This document shows, in pieces, positions 58,443-64,000 of a stretch of 64,000 bases of DNA (position 1 is the stretch's first letter; the number at the start of each line of letters is the position of its first letter). A model generated the notes under the pieces. It saw only the letters and a list, made by a program, of their open reading frames with translations. It did not search any database and had not been told where the DNA came from. Source of the DNA: Malania oleifera. Taxonomy: Eukaryota; Streptophyta; Magnoliopsida; Santalales; Ximeniaceae. Location: positions 120,908,719 to 120,972,718 of the forward strand of contig NC_080420.1 in assembly GCF_029873635.1 (NCBI RefSeq). Reading direction: 5' to 3'. The position numbers were made by a program, and so were the translations under genes.

Positions 58443-60249
58443 TTTTGGAATGTCATGGTTCTCGCTTTCTTCACTTTTATCTTAAAAGGAAGAAATAGTT
58501 TTATGTTCATAATACATATGCCAAACATTTGAAATCATATCAATATTCAGAGGGGCCGAATATTTAAAATCGTACCAATACAAGGGGTCACGGGCCGACA
58601 ATTTCACACCTTTTGTAAAAGGACCGTATGGTGCTAACTAAAACACTCTTGTTTAACTAGTCAACCTATTGTTTGCCACAATTCATCAACGAAACACTTT
58701 CATTATCATTTAATCAAATATCAGCAAAAACAGTAAGCAATTATATATGAAAGTAGTGGCAAGCAAGCAGTAAATGTTGAAGTGAAACAACACAATTCAT
58801 TAACAACAATTTCCAATAACATTGTGTGTCTAAGGAGGGAGGCAAGTAGATAATAAAACACGTTGACAATATCTAATAAGTTTTACAAGTTGATAAACAT
58901 TCATCCTCCCCTAAAGAGCTTTCTATGCAATTCTCACTCCGACACTAGAAAACATCAAAGTGACCGAGAAATCATATTGCCTTACTTGGCATAAGGAGAA
59001 ACTACTACTAGAAAATAAACCTACACTAGTATTTACATGATGGAAATTCATCCCAAACGCACGAGACAAGCAGTCATAGGCAAGCATAATGCCCTGAACA
59101 AGTTCGGCTCGTGACGAACATATAGTTAAAAGAATTTGAGTGCAAGAATAAGAAGAATGAACCAATTAAATGCGCGTTTAATGATAAAAGCTGTGTATGT
59201 GACCTTAAAATCTTATAGTCAAGGAAGTTTGTGAAAATAACTTTTAAGACCTTAAAAAATGTTTGTCTTTTTGATACACATTTGAAGAGATTATGTCTTA
59301 CAAAAGCAAAAATCTCTTTATAAATCTAAAAACACAACATTGTAGAATATGATTTACCAGATTTATAATTATTGGATTAACTCATTTTTCTTATGCGTTA
59401 GATATTTTTAAGACAGGTAGTAGACTTTTCGAGCTTTGGATCTCTGGTTTGTCCCAACAACTCACATTTAGGTGCGGGATTCGCTTCTATGAGTGGTTGC
59501 GACACAAGGAAGGTCCCAAATTTGAAAGTTAAAGATTTTTCTTTCATCTTTTAAATGTTAAAAAAGTTAGCATCTAAAAATTTAATTAAATGATATTAAT
59601 ATTGTTTGTCATAAAATGATTTCAAATTAGAAATTTTAATAAAACAATTAGAGATAAAAACTAGGTTAAATTTACATAAAACATCACGACATCATTTAGT
59701 CATGTTGACAAGAAAATTAATTTAAATCAATAGAGTGAGCCATTTAAATTTCAATCGAGTCGGGAATTTTGAACTTGAAACTCGATTTATACTCGATTGA
59801 TCTCAAAATTGTTGAACACAAACTGGAATTTGATTTAATTGCAAATTCTTAAATTTATGATCGACTTGAATAATTTTAATTTGATTATAAAATAATATTA
59901 AATTATATAATATATAAAAATAAAAAAATTTAAATATATGGGCAAATTATCTAAAATATATAACATCAAATATAAGACCAATTAATTCATTAAATTTATT
60001 AATAATATTATAAAATTACACTCGACTCGTTTGGATTCAATACTTTTTGAAAACTTCAACTCCGCTAAAACTCGACCCGAATTCAATCTATTCAAATCGG
60101 GTTACCGCTAACTTCCCAGCCCTAATCTTCGGCTCCTGGTTGTTCTCATGAGTTGAGGTTTTGAAAGATTAAGCGCGGGAGTTATCGTCATCTTCATTCA
60201 TTCAGCTATTCGTCCATCGATCCATTTATTCAGCCACTGGTTCATCGCA
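57754..60249. other. Intergenic DNA with AT and ATT microsatellites
   Basis: It contains an AT run (58308-58341), a long perfect (ATT)n run (58388-58442) and AT-rich unique DNA. No supported gene. The last 150 bases, more GC-balanced, are the likely promoter and leader of the next gene. Confidence 0.6.
58388..58442. repeat. (ATT)n microsatellite
   Basis: About 18 perfect trinucleotide units. Confidence 0.97.
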
Positions 60250-60364
60250 ATGGAGGGCTACGATCTGGAGTTGGAGAAGGCTCGTCTCCTGAGCTTGGCC
60301 CTCGACTTCGGATTCGACGAACACTCATCTAGGAAGTGCTTGGATCGTCTTCTCCAGCTCTACG
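60250..60364 (+). CDS. First exon of an unidentified gene (partial)
   Basis: The ATG at 60250 opens a 115-base exon coding MEGYDLELEKARLLSLALDF, then GFDEHSSRKCLDRLLQLY, followed by a plausible donor, GGTAAATT. Composition and codon use are gene-like and the leader just upstream has balanced composition. The short helical run with a GF-D turn resembles a UBA-like helical fold, but that is only an impression. I do not recognise the protein. No later exon could be assigned with confidence before the window ends, so the second exon is probably beyond a long intron. Confidence 0.6.
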
Positions 60365-63300
60365 GTAAATTCCCCATTTCGACTTACACTCTCGACAACC
60401 CAGAGGCTAAACCCTCCTTTTTCTGCCCCAGTTAGATTGACTCAATACCCCTTTGAGAAATTTGTTTATGTTCTCTCCCTCTCTCTCTATTGTGTTTTGT
60501 GTTGTTTTGGGGCGAATGCCATTGAAATGTGTTATTGAAGTGAAATGAGGAAGTGAGTGAGTCGCGATTTTGTGGCACGAGCTGTAATGAATGCTTTGCC
60601 CAGATTTGAAGTGTTGCAGTTACTTCGAATTCTAGAATTTTGAAACCCTGAAATTTTTCTCTTTTCAAATTTTGACAAGAAATGATCCAAATTGACTTGA
60701 ATTTTTCCGTAAGTCCGGCGTTTCTTGAACATAATTTTGTCTCCGAATTTTGATTTAATTTTGACAACATTGCCTGGTACCTTTTTTTTTTCCCGGTTGT
60801 TATTATCTGTAATTGAGAAATTATTTGACTTTTTGCTCTAAACAGGACTCAGGAGTTTTCCTGTTCTTTCCCTTTTTTGAGTGGTTCGCCATTAAATTGC
60901 CTGAAGGGAAAATGCTCAATTGGGGTTCTAAGGCAGCTGTTTTTGTCCTCTTTGCTATGCTGCCTGTAAAAGCAGAAATCATTTAGTCTGGGATTTTTGT
61001 TTCTCAGAGGCTCTGAAAGAGGTTTTTGGATGTTTTCTTTGTTAGAAGAATGATTGGTCATTAGGATTTTGACTCCACTATTATCTGCAGGATCTCTTTT
61101 ATGAATTATATAAAAAATTCTACAGAAAATAGGCTGTTATGTGCTAGATGGGGGATTTCTAGATAATCATTCTTTATAATGCCTAGATGCTTTTATTTTT
61201 GTGGTTTTTTCTTGTTGTTTAGCTCCTGGCTCCTTGCAGCCTTGTCTGTTTCCATTTTTTTGGTTAAATAAATTGCTACTCTCCATATAGATTTTTATAG
61301 GGTCTTCTTGGTACTCTAATTAGATTCCATGTCCCTAGCCAATGCATTGTTTGGTTAACTTTTTCCGGATTTGTAACGTTGCTTTAGAAGGAAAAAAACT
61401 ACAGTAACCTTAGCTTCTTAAACCAAGAAGAGTAATTTCTAGAGCCTAAACAACATTGCCTTGGTTTTTCAAAAATGGTCGTTCGCATTTAACTTGGAGG
61501 TATATGCACAATTGCATTTGTTTATTTGATGATAATGATGCAATTTGGGTAGTCTTTTGATTTCATATTGACAAATAGGAATTTCCTATTTTTGTGTTCC
61601 CATGTGGTGATTCATGCCCAAAATAGGGCATTTATGCATGTGCATCTGTGTATGAATCAAAGTGTAGTCACTCAGCATTAGAATTTTCTAGAATGCAGGC
61701 AGAAGATATTTGCCTTTACATTTGAAGATTTAAGAGTTAAGAGTTTGGTGGTCATGTGATGGTTTGCATTCAAGTAATTCTTTGGCAGAATCAGTAGTTT
61801 CCTGTTCATATTTTATGTGGTGTTGTTGGCTATGAAGCATGGACATAGACATGGGAACACGAGTATGACACAACCCAAATATGGGGACGCAACAAATTTT
61901 AAAATTGTAGGGCATGGCATGGCAAGAACCCTATTATATTGACATAGTCATAAATAATGCACTATGTATGATGGTATAAACACAGAAATTCTTAAATCTT
62001 TATACGTCATTTTTAAAATACCCAAGTTCATTATAATATTAAATGTGTATTAAGGAAGCATGGAGAAGTGTTAGAGACTCAGTGGAGTGTCAGAATGTTG
62101 GTATCTACAGTCCAACATGTTTATTTTTTTATATCAAACAATTCTTTAAAAGGCTTGATTGAGGCTTGCCTCAAGACGACTCATGTCTAAAACACCTCGA
62201 GGCTCATTCAAAAATACCTAATTCCTAAAAGTTCAATGCATTACACATTGAAGCTTACACATTTGTGCACCAGGCACACCTTTTGTGGCTTTTCACTTGA
62301 GGCTTAGGCATTTTGAGTGTGTAAGTCAAAGTTAGAATTGGCCAGAAAATTTTAACTGCATGTATTTATGAAAGTAATTTCATTACATGATTGAATCTCT
62401 AAAACTCTTGAACCTCAACCTATGGACTTAAGTTAGTATTTTTAGTTGAATGGCCAACAAGAAGTTTACAAAACATGTGATTTTTAAAAAATATTTTATT
62501 TATGATTTTATTTTTCTTTATATTTACATATGTTTACATAGAAATAAATTCATAAAAGGCTATGCCTCATCTCTCAAGGGTTAAAATGCCTCCTTTACTC
62601 CTTCGCCTTTTAAAACATTGCTATCAAGAAATAGTCCAACATGTCAAAACTGACGTGTCTCCTCTATAGAAGGGTATGTGCTACATAGATTAATGGTCTC
62701 CATATTGTTGGGTCCTGATATTACTTGGCATCCAATATATGTCATATGCAAAACAATTGCAAAGTTAGACAAGAAACAAATGCTTTGACAATAAATTAAC
62801 TTGATACACTGTCTCTCTCCAAAAGATCATTGATTTTTTATCAGTACCAAATGAGGTCATCTGTCACACTAATATGTTATCATGCTGCCTTAAATTGTAA
62901 CAAATCAAGAGGGAATTCAATTGTTAGTGTCCGTATCAGAAGCATGCATAGCCACCACCCTCATTCTCAGCCTCGTCATCACCACAGGAATCAGACCATC
63001 ACCCAACCCCTTACTTGTTCTCTTTCTCTTCATTAGTGTTAATATTCAATGGGTTCTTAGCATGGCCTTCATCATTGTCCTCTTTTTCTGAGGTTCCTCC
63101 GTACTGTAATTCTCTCTGTTATTGAGCTGGTGGTAGAATATGAAACAGAGAGTAATAGGGTCTCGGTTTATGACTTTGTTGGTAGGGAGAAGAATTGTTG
63201 TGATTGCCTTTTAGTGTTTGAGCTTCATGAAATTTTCATGACATCTTGTAATCAAAATTGTAGAATTTTCAATTTAACATATATTTTGTGTTTTTGGTTG

Positions 63301-64000
63301 GAAATATGTAATAGTGCAAAAGTAGGGAAAAATACAGAACATTGAGATTCATGGACTTTTCGTGAAATCTTGTAATCAAGATTCAATATTTACATATATT
63401 TTATGTTATTTTGGTTATAAAAAATGAATTAAGTGCCAAAGTAGGGATAAATATTGCACAACATCCAATCTTCTCAAATACTATTTTAACAAAATATAAT
63501 TGTATATTTTTCTTTTTATTTTCTATACTGTGAGTAAGAAAAACAGAAAAGACAAAACCCCAACTTATGCGAGATGTTCAGTGGTTTACTGAAACCTATA
63601 CTATCTAAAATGAATAAACAGAAAGTGTATCCTTTTTGGGTTTCTGGTCAGAGTGAAGGAAGATAGAAATAACAGTTTGAAACTTTTAACCTGTGTCAGA
63701 ATGAAATTGCCTTTGATGTAGAATTGCAATCAACAGGTTTGAGGTTGGTTCCAGAGCTTGTTGAAGAGTTAGAATGTGAAAATTTATGAGTGATTTGACT
63801 ATTTCTGATCATTTTAGAACTGTTGTGTTGAATTATTGTCCGCTACATTTTCGAACTAAGACATGTGGTAACCATGTCATAAATATATATATTTCACTGG
63901 TGAGATCCATTATATGATATTTCTGGCTTCACTGTGAGGTTTTTTTCTAAGTAGCCACAATTATTTTAAATTTCTTCTCCTTGGATTTATGGATGGATAT
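60365..64000 (+). other. Probable long intron of the gene starting at 60250
   Basis: T-rich, intron-like sequence with no exon I can support. It contains a pair of diverged tandem repeats (about 63223-63463). 61820-62640 has the patchy look of degraded transposon DNA, but no domain was recognised. Confidence 0.4.
63223..63463. repeat. Diverged tandem duplication of about 120 bp
   Basis: Copies at about 63223-63345 and 63347-63463 share ATCTTGTAATCAA, ACATATATTTT and AAGTAGGGA in the same order, with several indels. Confidence 0.8.

Noticed and set aside
58923-59165. Minus-strand frame of 80 codons
   Set aside because: No family resemblance, no promoter or splice support.
63738-63790. Possible second exon of the 60250 gene (acceptor CAACAG, then LRLVPELVEELECENL)
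   Set aside because: It would end the protein at a stop after 17 residues and has no independent support.

Overview
The window is nuclear DNA from a plant, most likely a woody eudicot. It is AT-rich, and its genes have many GT-AG introns. It is full of plant transposons: chromovirus-type Gypsy LTRs, a Copia-type LTR, LINE and RTE remnants, Au-like and other tRNA-derived SINEs, and a hAT MITE. Protein families found include CBP60 and DUF3511. There are no operons, CRISPR arrays, tRNA or rRNA genes. Exon coordinates were worked out by hand from splice sites and codon phase; no alignment or search was run.

Layout. (1) 1-1640: minus-strand 5' part of a CBP60-like calmodulin-binding protein gene that runs off the left edge. 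(2) 3181-3616: a 416-bp SINE with a perfect 10-bp target duplication. (3) 4167-9630: a complete seven-exon Ppx/GppA phosphatase-family gene (612 aa). Its 2.9-kb first intron holds an antisense LINE tail and a 270-bp hAT MITE with a perfect 8-bp target duplication. (4) 11.3-12.0 kb: LINE 3' tail with a 254-bp tandem duplication. (5) 14086-30398: a 16-kb block of nested LTR retrotransposons. An interrupted solo LTR is followed by one large, mostly deleted Gypsy element (18062-30398, target duplication acaag). Other LTRs, and part of an antisense Gypsy element, lie inside it. (6) 32.8-54.2 kb: a 20-kb gene for a DEDDy-type 3'-5' exonuclease (mut-7/WRN-like, 582 aa, ten coding exons plus a 5'UTR exon). 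Four of its introns each carry an antisense RTE-like remnant, and one also carries an Au-like SINE. (7) 57343-57729: an intronless DUF3511 gene (128 aa) embedded in CT/GA repeats. (8) 60250 onward: first exon of an unidentified plus-strand gene that leaves the window.

The host genes show no sign of acting in one pathway; they are independent genes separated by transposon-rich DNA. The most unusual structure is regulatory. Every Gypsy LTR here, and the unrelated Copia-type LTR, carries an array of GTCGAC-centred palindromes just upstream of its TATA box. A second point of interest is that exon 1 of the Ppx/GppA gene stays open for 105 codons into its LINE-containing intron, which would give a truncated alternative protein if the intron were retained. 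I found no clear new enzymatic or defence system.
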